Shown here: piece after piece, positions 27,471 to 35,683 of the stretch
Layout: each line of letters begins with the position of its first letter
Numbering within the stretch: the first letter of the stretch is position 1
Assembly: GCA_019694135.1 (NCBI GenBank)
Contig: JAIBCM010000001.1
Span: 62,001 to 126,000 of the forward strand
Length of the DNA: 64,000 nucleotides
Reading direction: 5' to 3'
Source of the DNA: Verrucomicrobiia bacterium
Lineage (GTDB): Bacteria; Verrucomicrobiota; Verrucomicrobiia; JADLBR01; JAIBCM01
Position numbers and translations under genes: made by a program
Notes under the pieces: model-generated
Seen by the model: the letters and a program-made list of their open reading frames with translations, nothing else
What the model was told of the DNA's origin: nothing
Databases searched by the model: none

Positions 27471-27911
27471 TTAAGGCGTATCGGTCCTACCCAGATGACA
27501 ACAACTTTTCCCGCCAAATTTAAAATAAAGAAACCCAGCGATTCCTCCAGCTAAAGAACCTTGAATCACCGCACTGATAGACCAAGCCAATGTCAAATTA
27601 GGCGGAATCGGCTGGACAGCATATCCAATTAAATTACCCGCAACTACCACTAAACCAACCAATGCACCAATACCTAACCCGCACTTCGGTCCAAAAGCCG
27701 CTCTCGCTACCAACAAAGTAATGGCAAAAGCGCTCAACGCTTGACCTACTAAAATCCATTTAAAATAACTCTCCATCTCCGCCTCAGGTCGCCACAATCC
27801 CATCGTCGCCGCATAAGCATCTTTCAAAATGATACCATGAAAAACCCAATCATAAACAAAAACAAAAATAAACACACCGACAAAAGCCAAGATTAATGCC
27901 TTTAATTTCAT
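27471..27911 (-). CDS. Small integral membrane protein, unknown function
   Basis: The 146-aa protein has about four hydrophobic segments (residues 3-22, 50-65, 75-100, 105-130) and starts MKLKALILAFVGVFIFVFVYDW. A good Shine-Dalgarno (AAAGGA) precedes the ATG at 27911, so this start is preferred over a longer frame to 27965. The C-terminus has Cys-Cys-His (GGKSCCHLG). No family could be named with confidence. Confidence 0.7.
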   Translation of the reverse strand: MKLKALILAFVGVFIFVFVYDWVFHGIILKDAYAATMGLWRPEAEMESYFKWILVGQALSAFAITLLVARAAFGPKCGLGIGALVGLVVVAGNLIGYAVQPIPPNLTLAWSISAVIQGSLAGGIAGFLYFKFGGKSCCHLGRTDTP

Positions 27912-28023
27912 AAAATTTCCTTTCTGTAACAGAAAAGAATAGCCCTTTAGTATTTTAAAAAACAATCCATTTCTTTACCCCCGCCAATCCATTCATTACA
28001 CAAAACTCAATCTGCACAATTTT

Positions 28024-28051
28024 TTCACAAACCTTTTACAAAGTTCTGACA
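28024..28051 (+). promoter_or_regulatory. Pho-box-like direct repeats (three 6-mers at 11-bp period)
   Basis: TTCACA (28024), TTTACA (28035) and CTGACA (28046) lie exactly 11 bp apart. This matches the arrangement bound by PhoP/PhoB-type response regulators, whose Bacillus consensus is TT(A/C/T)ACA repeats with 5-bp spacers. Related two-unit versions occur at 27430-27446 and 28787-28803. The regulator and the regulated transcript are inferred; no phoB/phoR gene is in the window. Confidence 0.4.
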
Positions 28052-28116
28052 ACTTACTTTAAAAAATAAGTAAAGTTCTTGCATTGAATTTCCTTACCTC
28101 CAACATACCTACCATG

Positions 28117-28160
28117 AAAGGGGCTTGACCAGATGTTCGTTAAGCCTCTTTTCTTTTATT
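28117..28160 (+). terminator. Rho-independent terminator
   Basis: AAAGGGGCTT pairs with AAGCCTCTTT (10 bp, one G-U), with a 15-nt loop, followed by TTTTCTTTTATT. It has no annotated gene directly upstream on the + strand. It would end a short transcript starting near the Pho-box-like repeats, or act as an attenuator ahead of 28318. Confidence 0.6.
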
Positions 28161-28317
28161 AAAAAGATTTTATGAAAAAAATTCTGTTTCTATTCAATCC
28201 TCTTCTTCCAAATTTTAGTTTCAGCTAAAACAGATCGCTAAAAAGAAGATGTTATTTTGACGAAATTGATTAATCGGAGTAGTTTTCAACAAACCACATA
28301 ACAGATTTAACTTTGTC

Positions 28318-28776
28318 ATGATCACTCCTCAAAAAATAACAAGTATAGGCTTAGCATTATTATTTTTGATTATTGTTATAATTTTCACTACTGGCTGGCC
28401 ACTAGCGCGTTATCAAGAAGGGCTCAAAGTGCCACGTTGCGATACGATGACTATTAATGGAAACAGTCTTAGTAAGAAAATGAATAAAGAACAACAAGAT
28501 GAGTTTACTCACCTTGCGGTAAATTTATGGACTATGCCTCGAATTTCTTTCTCACGCTTCCCTAGTCCCGATTTTACAATTATCGGTATTACCCGTACTT
28601 CTAAAAGACTTGTGCACTACTCTGTATACTTAGATGAAAGATTTATTTATGACGGTCTCCCTCTTGATGCTGAAACTGAAATGATGATGGGAAAAACTCC
28701 TAAAGTTTATAGGTTAAATAAAAGAATGCACCAACTTTTAGTCTCTCTCACAAAGAAAAAGCCATCAGCAGACTAA
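28318..28776 (+). CDS. Hypothetical membrane-anchored protein
   Basis: The 152-aa protein has one N-terminal membrane helix (ITSIGLALLFLIIVIIFTTG) and a soluble, probably extracytoplasmic domain rich in basic residues, with YSVYLDERFIYDGLPLDAE near the middle. No family was recognised. It stands alone, downstream of the repeat- and terminator-containing region and upstream of a second TTTACA-type repeat pair (28787-28803). Confidence 0.6.
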   Translation: MITPQKITSIGLALLFLIIVIIFTTGWPLARYQEGLKVPRCDTMTINGNSLSKKMNKEQQDEFTHLAVNLWTMPRISFSRFPSPDFTIIGITRTSKRLVHYSVYLDERFIYDGLPLDAETEMMMGKTPKVYRLNKRMHQLLVSLTKKKPSAD

Positions 28777-28846
28777 TCACAACTTTTTTACAAAACTTTT
28801 ACCGATTTAGGGCACATCAATCGCATAGTTATGACATCTTATTGCC

Positions 28847-29063
28847 ATGAACACTTCCGAAATCACCAGCCCTCTACTCCCCCAAGTTTCTCATTTTAAA
28901 ACGATCTCGAATTTTAAAAAACATTTTCCCCTGCTTTATCGAAAACACCAATCCCTACGCCGATGGCCAAAGCGATCCTCACTCCTCTGTTCTTTTCATT
29001 TTAGTCGCCATTCCAGAATTGTGGATTCATCAAAAATGTTTCAAAGCCCTCGCTAAATCTTGA
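28847..29063 (+). pseudogene. Possible frameshifted small gene
   Basis: An ATG frame reads MNTSEITSPLLPQVSHFKTI and then becomes basic and unprotein-like. Dropping one base in the A6 run near 28918 moves into a frame reading FIENTNPYADGQSDPHSSVL, then FILVAIPELW, and a stop at 29063. The joined product would be about 71 aa with a hydrophobic stretch. It lies after TTTACA/TTTACC repeats and a TAGTTAT. It overlaps the end of the opposing gene, and chance is a real alternative. Confidence 0.25.
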
Positions 29064-29995
29064 GCTAACTGCTTACTAAGTAGCTCGGCCCCTTTTTGGT
29101 TAAGATGTCCTTTATCAAAAAAAAGTCGCTTATCACGAAAAACAGGGGCACTTAAATAATCCAAATAAACACAGCCTTCCCTCTCAAAAAAATTTTCAAT
29201 CTGCTGATGGTAAGCGTTCGACGTCAAATAATCATAATGCGGATAATCAATTACAAAAACCTTAATCCCATCTTTTCGAGCCGCTCTCGCTGTTCTTAAT
29301 ACAACTTTCAACGGATCCGTTAAACGAAATTCTGCTACTTCGTCCGGCTCTTTAAATTCTTTTGGCGTTCCATCTAAGGCTCTATATCCACCATCCGCAA
29401 TTTCCTCCAACTCACTTTCGTAGGCACTCTTATCCCAAAATGAAAAATCAAAATTATCAACCCATTCTCGAACCTCAGCCCGATAACGCACTAGTGGCAA
29501 AACAGAAGCCATAGCATAACCCAAACCCTCTTCCAAAGTAACAGTTGAATTTTGAAACATCCAAATTAAATCCCACGGCTGCAAAAACAGTCGATGAACC
29601 CGTTGCTCAGCATCTTTTTCATAATCCAACTCAAGCCATTCCGGATCCGTTTGAAGCAATAAAACTTTAGGATTTCGAGATCTTACAAAATTCTTATAAA
29701 GCAACCCTATATCACTGCTGGTTACTCCGGGAATTGCCAAATTATAGGAACGGAAAGAAAAACCGGCTCGTTTCAACATGGAATCCAACACAGATGGAAC
29801 CACATCACAAGCCGGTCGAGAATTACCCAAAATAACCAAATTAACTTCATCATACGATTTGAATTGATCCACTTTAATTAAAGCATCATTCGTATGTTGA
29901 CGCTGATGAATCAAAAACCAAGCCCAACCATTCATCAACACAAAACCAGAAATAATAATCAGCCAAAATCGATAAGCAGCAAAAAAGCGTTCCAT
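29030..29995 (-). CDS. Membrane-anchored SGNH-hydrolase-like protein (AlgX/AlgJ-like acetylation partner)
   Basis: The 321-aa protein has one N-terminal membrane anchor and an SGNH-like fold. The block I equivalent is NLVILGNSRPACDVV near residue 55, and the C-terminal catalytic-type DKGHLNQKGAELL supplies the Asp-x-x-His. It starts directly after the stop of the MBOAT gene (TAAATG), so the two are translationally linked. In alginate-type systems the MBOAT passes acetyl groups across the membrane and an SGNH protein places them on the polymer. That role is inferred here. Confidence 0.8.
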   Translation of the reverse strand: MERFFAAYRFWLIIISGFVLMNGWAWFLIHQRQHTNDALIKVDQFKSYDEVNLVILGNSRPACDVVPSVLDSMLKRAGFSFRSYNLAIPGVTSSDIGLLYKNFVRSRNPKVLLLQTDPEWLELDYEKDAEQRVHRLFLQPWDLIWMFQNSTVTLEEGLGYAMASVLPLVRYRAEVREWVDNFDFSFWDKSAYESELEEIADGGYRALDGTPKEFKEPDEVAEFRLTDPLKVVLRTARAARKDGIKVFVIDYPHYDYLTSNAYHQQIENFFEREGCVYLDYLSAPVFRDKRLFFDKGHLNQKGAELLSKQLAQDLARALKHF

Positions 29996-31390
29996 TTAAA
30001 ATTGAAAATAAATAAAAGGTTGATTATCGGGAGCAAAAATAATGATAACAAAAATCAATAATACCACTCCTACCGCTAATATCCAATCTGGCAACGACCA
30101 CCAAAAACTTGGTCGCTTCCAAACTGCAATGACATGACCTGCCAAAGAAACAAAAAGAATCACAAATAAAAAAGGATGTTCCTCATGAATAGCTTTCCAA
30201 AACTTTTCTTCAAACAAGCCTGTCATATCCTGACTAACTTGATAAAAAACTAACTTAACATCCTGCCAAGATTCCGCTCGAAAAAAAATCCACCCAACAA
30301 GACACAAATGGAATACAATCAAAATATTTAGAAAAGCAGGTAACCGAATTTTCAAAGAACTTGCCCAATGATTTAAGATTAAAAGCACTCCATGATAACC
30401 ACCCCATAAAATAAAAGTCCAATTTGCTCCATGCCATAAACCCCCAAGCAACATCGTAATCAAAAGATTACGATTTGTCATCAAAACCCCCTCCCGATTT
30501 CCACCCAGCGGGATATAAAGATAATCGCGCAACCATCGCGAAAGCGAAATATGCCAACGTTGCCAAAATTCCCGAAAACTTTTTGCTAAATAAGGAATGT
30601 TAAAATTATGCAAAATATCAAAACCCAACAACAAGCCCACTCCCCTCGCAATATTGGAATAACCGCTAAAATCAAAGTAAATCTGAAATGCAAACCCATA
30701 CACCGCCAGTAGCGTGCCCAATGGCATCGCCTCATCCAAATCCTCAAACACCTCATCGACATAAAACCCCAAAGAATCCGCCAGAATCACCTTTTTAAAC
30801 AAACCCAAACCAATCCACCATCCTCCTTCCCGCCAACGAATCTCACTCCACTTCGGGCGCTCTCTAAATTGCGGAACCAATTCATCAATCCGAAAAATAG
30901 GCCCCGCTAACTGATGCGGAAAAAACAACACAAACAAAGTAAAATTGCGCCACGACTGAATCGGTGCATGTCCCTTATAAATATCCACCACACAAGCAAT
31001 CAATTGAAACGTATAAAACGAAATTCCCAACGGCAACAAAATCTCTGGCAAACTCCAAACCAGTGGCCGACTTCCCACAAGATCCACCAATTTTAAAATA
31101 TTCTCCAACAAAAATTCCGCATACTTATGCCAAGCCAAAAAAGTTAGATCAAAAATAAGAATAAAAATCAGCAAAGTCTTAGAATGTCTCTTGGCCACCG
31201 CAAGACTCACCCAATAATTCAAAGAGATCACCCCAACAAAAATAATCGCATAAGCTAAACTCCATACTGCATAAAAAGCAAAGCTGCTAATTAAAATCCA
31301 ATTCAACTGGCTACGACGATCCACCAAAGACCAATAAACCCCAAAAACAATCAGAAAAAAGAGCGCAAAGGAAATAGAATTAAAGAGCAT
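29996..31390 (-). CDS. MBOAT-family O-acyltransferase (AlgI-like)
   Basis: The 464-aa, about 11-helix protein has AlgI landmarks: PLGISFYTFQLIACVVDIYKG near residue 120, SGYSNIARGVGLLLG, REFWQRWHISLSRWLRDYLY, and the active-site His in GGLWHGANWTFILWGGYHG near residue 320. It transfers acyl groups from a cytoplasmic donor to an extracytoplasmic glycan or a partner. It is followed without a gap by the SGNH protein gene, making a two-gene glycan O-acetylation unit outside the main glycan locus. Confidence 0.92.
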   Translation of the reverse strand: MLFNSISFALFFLIVFGVYWSLVDRRSQLNWILISSFAFYAVWSLAYAIIFVGVISLNYWVSLAVAKRHSKTLLIFILIFDLTFLAWHKYAEFLLENILKLVDLVGSRPLVWSLPEILLPLGISFYTFQLIACVVDIYKGHAPIQSWRNFTLFVLFFPHQLAGPIFRIDELVPQFRERPKWSEIRWREGGWWIGLGLFKKVILADSLGFYVDEVFEDLDEAMPLGTLLAVYGFAFQIYFDFSGYSNIARGVGLLLGFDILHNFNIPYLAKSFREFWQRWHISLSRWLRDYLYIPLGGNREGVLMTNRNLLITMLLGGLWHGANWTFILWGGYHGVLLILNHWASSLKIRLPAFLNILIVFHLCLVGWIFFRAESWQDVKLVFYQVSQDMTGLFEEKFWKAIHEEHPFLFVILFVSLAGHVIAVWKRPSFWWSLPDWILAVGVVLLIFVIIIFAPDNQPFIYFQF

Positions 31391-31467
31391 CGCAATTTAA
31401 GCAAAGATTAATTCCTCCACTTTCCCCACAATTTAATCGAACGTCAAGCCTAGGTCATGTTAGTACA

Positions 31468-32886
31468 CTAAGGCATTCGCGAAAAGAAAGCGTCACCCCC
31501 TGCGCTCCGAGCAATTTCTGCTAAAGCAACCTGATAACGATAACGCGCTTGCAATTCATTCAAACGAGCGCGATTCAATTCCGTTTGGGCATCCAAAGTT
31601 TCCAGTTGCGTACCGGCTCCCGCTTCAAAACGCGATCCTGCCAAACGCAACGCTTCATCAGCCAATTTTACATTGCCCTTTTGCGATTCGACCAGCTCTG
31701 CAGCCTCAACAAAATGAGAGTAAGCCGTGCGCACTTCCAAATCGATCCCACGCGCCACGTCTTCTTTATTCACAACGGAAGATCGCCATTGCGCTCGTGC
31801 TTGATCTACACGCCCTTTAGTTTCCAACCCATCCCAAATATTCCAACTACCTTGAACACCCGCTGTGTAACCTCCATCATTAGCATATAATTCATCCGTA
31901 AAATTTTCATGTGAATAACCATACGTAGCAAACGCTTCCAATCGTGGATAATAACCTGAACGCGCCACACGAATCGCGACAAGTTGTGAGCTAACCCCCA
32001 ACTTCGCCACTTGCAAGGCTGGCCTCTTATTAAAAGCAGACATCAATAAAGGACGAAGTTCTACCTTTCTCGGTTTGACTTCCAAATCCCCAACTACCTC
32101 CAAAGTGTCTTCATGAAAATCTTCGCTCTCCGCTCCATCAATCGCCAACAATTTAGCCAGCTGTCGCAATGAAATGCGATACTGATTTTTGGCATCAATC
32201 AATTGCGGCTTCGCATTAGACACCGCCACATCGGCCCGCAAAACATTAAACCGAGCCACCGTTCCCGCTTCGAGAAATTTTTTCTGCCGATCCAGTTCTG
32301 CGCTTAGTAAATGAATATTCTGTTCCTCAACTGCAATGCGAGCGCGATTGACAAGAACCGTATAAAAAATTTGACGCACATTAAACACCACATCCAAAAT
32401 GGCTTCTTGTAATTGATAAAAACCAGCTTGTTCACCTAATTTCGCTTGTTCAATACGCGCACGTGTCTCTCCCCCATCGTAAAGCAGTTTAGAAAATCGT
32501 ATACCTACCTGCCATTGCTCATCGGTGAATTGATCAAAATTCGGTTGCGAAGAAAAATCCTGACCTTCCAAACTACTGCTTCGAGAACTAAAATTCCGTC
32601 CTGAGTTTCGACCCAATAAATACTCATCGGTTTGGGTAAAACTACCTTCCAAAGTCAAGTGCGGTAGTGCCGCAGCCCGCACTTCATAAGTTACCCCCGC
32701 CAAACGTTGAATTTCTGCCTTGGCCTTCAATAAATCCGGATTTTTTTCTAAAGCGCGAGTAACGGCCTCAGCTAAAGTAAACTTCATGGGTTGCGATGAA
32801 GAAACTATCTTATTATCTTGAGTCCAAGCGTTTTGGCTAAAAATAAAAAATAAAAAAAATGCATTCCAAAAAAAATAACGGCTCAT
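31468..32886 (-). CDS. TolC-family outer-membrane efflux protein
   Basis: The 472-aa protein has a signal peptide (MSRYFFWNAFFLFFIFSQ, cut near AWTQ) and two OEP repeats with long coiled-coil helices, e.g. TLAEAVTRALEKNPDLLKA and LELRPLLMSAFNKRPALQV, with the C-terminal VEAAELVESQKGNVKLADEA. It forms a trimeric channel for RND or ABC exporters. The ATG at 32886 is chosen over a longer frame to 32955 because it gives the signal peptide. It may serve the RND pump at 18273, which lacks its own channel gene. Confidence 0.91.
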   Translation of the reverse strand: MSRYFFWNAFFLFFIFSQNAWTQDNKIVSSSQPMKFTLAEAVTRALEKNPDLLKAKAEIQRLAGVTYEVRAAALPHLTLEGSFTQTDEYLLGRNSGRNFSSRSSSLEGQDFSSQPNFDQFTDEQWQVGIRFSKLLYDGGETRARIEQAKLGEQAGFYQLQEAILDVVFNVRQIFYTVLVNRARIAVEEQNIHLLSAELDRQKKFLEAGTVARFNVLRADVAVSNAKPQLIDAKNQYRISLRQLAKLLAIDGAESEDFHEDTLEVVGDLEVKPRKVELRPLLMSAFNKRPALQVAKLGVSSQLVAIRVARSGYYPRLEAFATYGYSHENFTDELYANDGGYTAGVQGSWNIWDGLETKGRVDQARAQWRSSVVNKEDVARGIDLEVRTAYSHFVEAAELVESQKGNVKLADEALRLAGSRFEAGAGTQLETLDAQTELNRARLNELQARYRYQVALAEIARSAGGDAFFSRMP

Positions 32887-32991
32887 TAGTATTTCTTTAT
32901 ACAGAATTTTGTGAAGGCATAAATAGCATTTTCTGGTTTCTTTTAACATTGGCAAACTCGGATAAATTCAGCTTAATGGTAAAACACATTT

Positions 32992-34266
32992 ATGTTAATT
33001 CAATCTTTCACCCCCAATTTTCGTGACGCTTTGCGATTTTGGATGAAACTAGGGTGGATTAATTTTGGTGGACCTACTGGTCAGATTGCCATTTTGCATC
33101 ATGAACTAGTCACTCGTAAAAAGTGGATTGAAGAAAACCATTTCCTACACGCTCTCAACTTTTGCATGATATTGCCGGGCCCTGAAGCACATCAACTTGC
33201 GATTTATTTGGGTTGGCTGCTGCATGGAACTCGAGGTGCGTTAGCTGCTGGCATTTTTTTTGTTTTGCCTTCCTTGATCATTCTTTGGCTATTGAGTTAT
33301 TTTTACGTTTTATACGGTCAAATGCTTTGGGTCAGCTCTATTTTTGAAGGATTACGAGCTGCGATTTTAGCCATTATCGTAGGAGCTGTAATACGACTAG
33401 GAAAAAAAACAATACAAAATAAAATTTTAGTGCTTATTGCATGGTTCGCTTTTTTAGGATTAACCCTTTTCAAGATTTCTTTTCCGTGGATTATTTTATC
33501 TGCTGCGGCAACGGGTATCATTTTTAAAAAAGAACTTTCCCTTTTGCCAACAACTCCTCTTACTGGTCCTGCTGCCTTAGTTTTAGAAGAGAGATTTAAT
33601 TGGAATCAATTTTTTAAAACTCTTACTTTGGGATTATTGATTTGGTGGGGACCGATTTTATTGGCTGGCATTCTAGCTGGTTGGCAATCAGTTTTTTTTC
33701 AACAAGGTCTTTTTTTTAGCAAAGCAGCCTTAGTCACATTTGGCGGCGCTTATGCCGTCTTACCTTATGTTGCCCAACACGCAGTTGATCAATTTGGGTG
33801 GCTTACTCACGCTCAAATGATGGATGGTCTCGCTCTGGCTGAAACCACGCCAGGCCCTCTAGTCATCGTGCTACAATTTGTTGGTTTTTTAGGAGGTTGG
33901 CACAAAGCCGGTTCTTTGCCTCCTTTACTTACAGCTACATTTTGCTCTGGAATTACCGCTTGGGCCACATTTGTGCCAAGTTTTTTATGGATTTTTCTGG
34001 GTGCTAGCTATACCGAAAAGTTGCAACAGAAAAAAAATTTTGTCGCTGCTTTAGCGGCCATTGCTGCTGCCGTTTTAGGTGTTTTAGCTAGTTTAACATT
34101 TTGGTTTGCTCAAGCCGCATTCTTAAAAGAAGGCAAAATTAATTTTTTCGTTCTTCTTACTGCCGGAGCATGCTTTTGGCTTTTAAAACGTTTGGAGTAT
34201 CGCGTCGTGCCCATTATTTTATTTGGAGCTTTAGCAGGAGCCGCAAAATTTTATTTCCTAAGCTAA
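32992..34266 (+). CDS. chrA: Chromate transporter, two-domain form
   Basis: The 424-aa protein has two homologous CHR halves. The first has NFGGPTGQIAILHHELV and LPGPEAHQLAIYLGW near residues 26-70. The second has TFGGAYAVLPYVAQH and ETTPGPLVIVLQFVGF near residues 245-305. ChrA proteins export chromate or related anions across the inner membrane. It is divergent from tolC; TTGGCA-N18-TTAATG lies upstream as a possible promoter (about 32953-32982), and there is no Shine-Dalgarno. Confidence 0.93.
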   Translation: MLIQSFTPNFRDALRFWMKLGWINFGGPTGQIAILHHELVTRKKWIEENHFLHALNFCMILPGPEAHQLAIYLGWLLHGTRGALAAGIFFVLPSLIILWLLSYFYVLYGQMLWVSSIFEGLRAAILAIIVGAVIRLGKKTIQNKILVLIAWFAFLGLTLFKISFPWIILSAAATGIIFKKELSLLPTTPLTGPAALVLEERFNWNQFFKTLTLGLLIWWGPILLAGILAGWQSVFFQQGLFFSKAALVTFGGAYAVLPYVAQHAVDQFGWLTHAQMMDGLALAETTPGPLVIVLQFVGFLGGWHKAGSLPPLLTATFCSGITAWATFVPSFLWIFLGASYTEKLQQKKNFVAALAAIAAAVLGVLASLTFWFAQAAFLKEGKINFFVLLTAGACFWLLKRLEYRVVPIILFGALAGAAKFYFLS

Positions 34267-34287
34267 AAACTACTCAGCCTTGCCAAA

Positions 34288-35031
34288 TTAATGAATGTTA
34301 TCCTCCACCACTTTTTGAATTTCCAAATAAGTGCGGGAGCGAGAAAGATCACGATCCAAAAAACGAGTGGAAATTTGTAGCTCCTTCAAAACCCAAACAT
34401 TCCCTATTTTTTGCACACCATTAACTTCAATACGTTTGGCAATTTGATTGTTTTGATTATAAAAATCAGCGCGCATCAAAACATAATGTTGCTGACTCAC
34501 CCAAAATCTGACTTTTGAAAAAGATGAAGTTTTTTTCACTGGAAACGCATCCAAAACAAAAGCAGCCTCCGTTTTAAAAGAATCTACATCCACCTTTTCT
34601 ATCTTTGGCCAACTCAGAAAATCCAGCGCTAGCTCTTCATAAGTCAAATCCGTTCTTAAAATCGATTGATTCCATTGATCAACAGGCAATTCCCCCCAAG
34701 GTTCTCGATCCTGAGAGCGAGTCAAAACATGTGAGCCTTGAGGATCATAAGTCACTCGAATCTTTTTGGAATTATCTTCTGTTTTGAATTCATACTCCAT
34801 TTCATAAGGTTTTGTCTTCAAAGACAAAGGCCAACGTTCATTCCGGACTCGTAAAATACCAACCATGGTAAAAGGTTCCCATTTCATATTGGCCCAAACT
34901 CGCTTGATAATAGTAACTGTTGAGGGCAAAGATTTTTCCTGAGTCGTGTCAGGAGAAGCTTCCAAAATAGAGGAGACCAAACTCGAAAGAATAAAACTCA
35001 TGATGAAAAGTGCTTGTTTCTTCATAGTCAT
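34288..35031 (-). CDS. Outer-membrane lipoprotein-sorting (LolA-fold) protein
   Basis: The 247-aa protein has a signal peptide (KKQALFIMSFILSSLVSS) and a LolA/LolB-like half-barrel. Indicators are KIRVTYDPQGSHVLTRSQD, LTYEELALDFLSWPK and the late VLMRADFYNQNNQIAKRI. Members bind lipid-like ligands in the periplasm. The start is ATG at 35031 (35025 is also possible); longer frames run into the divergent gene. Only 19 bp separate it from the PAP2 start on the other strand, so the promoters overlap or lie within genes. Confidence 0.78.
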   Translation of the reverse strand: MTMKKQALFIMSFILSSLVSSILEASPDTTQEKSLPSTVTIIKRVWANMKWEPFTMVGILRVRNERWPLSLKTKPYEMEYEFKTEDNSKKIRVTYDPQGSHVLTRSQDREPWGELPVDQWNQSILRTDLTYEELALDFLSWPKIEKVDVDSFKTEAAFVLDAFPVKKTSSFSKVRFWVSQQHYVLMRADFYNQNNQIAKRIEVNGVQKIGNVWVLKELQISTRFLDRDLSRSRTYLEIQKVVEDNIH

Positions 35032-35050
35032 TAAAGGTAGGCTGCCACTT

Positions 35051-35683
35051 ATGTGGGAGCAATGGTTAAACTGGGATCGTATGGCGTTCACGACATTGAA
35101 TCAACATTGGACGCACAGTTTTCTGGATTACTTCACAGCGATTATTTGCGATCAAAAATTATTTATGCCCATTTTGATTGGTTTAGGAATCGTTTTGCTC
35201 ATCGGCGGAACACAACGCGTCCGTTTCTTTCTCATTTTGGCAGTAGCCACTCTCATTATTAACGACGGCATCGTTAGTCCAACTTTGCGACATTGGATTC
35301 ATCGTCCGAGACCTCACGAAGCTTTAATCGGAGCGCGGCGTGTGGAACTAAAAAGTCTAGCTCCCCGTATTCGAATCACCACCCACATCAAACCTAAGTC
35401 TAGTGGTCGATCCACCCCTTCCTCACATATGACCAATAATGTCTCTATCTTTGCCATCGCTTTTTTGTTTTTTCCAACGCTTCGTATTCCTATCGTTATA
35501 TGGCTTTTTCTAATGGGTTACGCTCGCATTTATACTGGCGCCCATTATCCGAGCGATATTCTTTTTTCAATTTGGATCGCTTTACTAGAATCCGCTCTCA
35601 TTGTCTCAATTGGATTTTATTTACAAAGCTTAATTCAAAATTTTAAAGCAAACCATAATACAACCACTTTCAATCAATCATAA
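35051..35683 (+). CDS. PAP2-superfamily membrane phosphatase
   Basis: The 210-aa protein has about five helices and the three PAP2 motifs: RHWIHRPRP, STPSSHMTNN and ARIYTGAHYPSD. The Ser of the third motif (SRxxxxxH) is Ala here, which occurs in some members. It dephosphorylates lipid phosphates such as undecaprenyl pyrophosphate or lipid A at the outer face of the inner membrane. The ATG at 35051 is chosen because the longer frame overlaps the divergent gene. The 3' end overlaps the TPR gene by 10 bp. Confidence 0.9.
   Translation: MWEQWLNWDRMAFTTLNQHWTHSFLDYFTAIICDQKLFMPILIGLGIVLLIGGTQRVRFFLILAVATLIINDGIVSPTLRHWIHRPRPHEALIGARRVELKSLAPRIRITTHIKPKSSGRSTPSSHMTNNVSIFAIAFLFFPTLRIPIVIWLFLMGYARIYTGAHYPSDILFSIWIALLESALIVSIGFYLQSLIQNFKANHNTTTFNQS

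Larger units (their letters stand above)
27912..28317. other. Gene-poor regulatory stretch with repeats and a terminator
   Basis: This 406-bp gap holds three 11-bp-spaced TTYACA-like repeats (28024-28051) and a hairpin terminator (28117-28160). It also has an 18-codon ATG frame at 28171 (MKKILFLF...). Removing one base from the A7 run at its start would turn that frame into a signal-peptide-like sequence ending LVSAKTDR. No confident gene was found. The pieces may be a short regulated transcript plus the relic of a secreted-protein gene. Confidence 0.45.
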
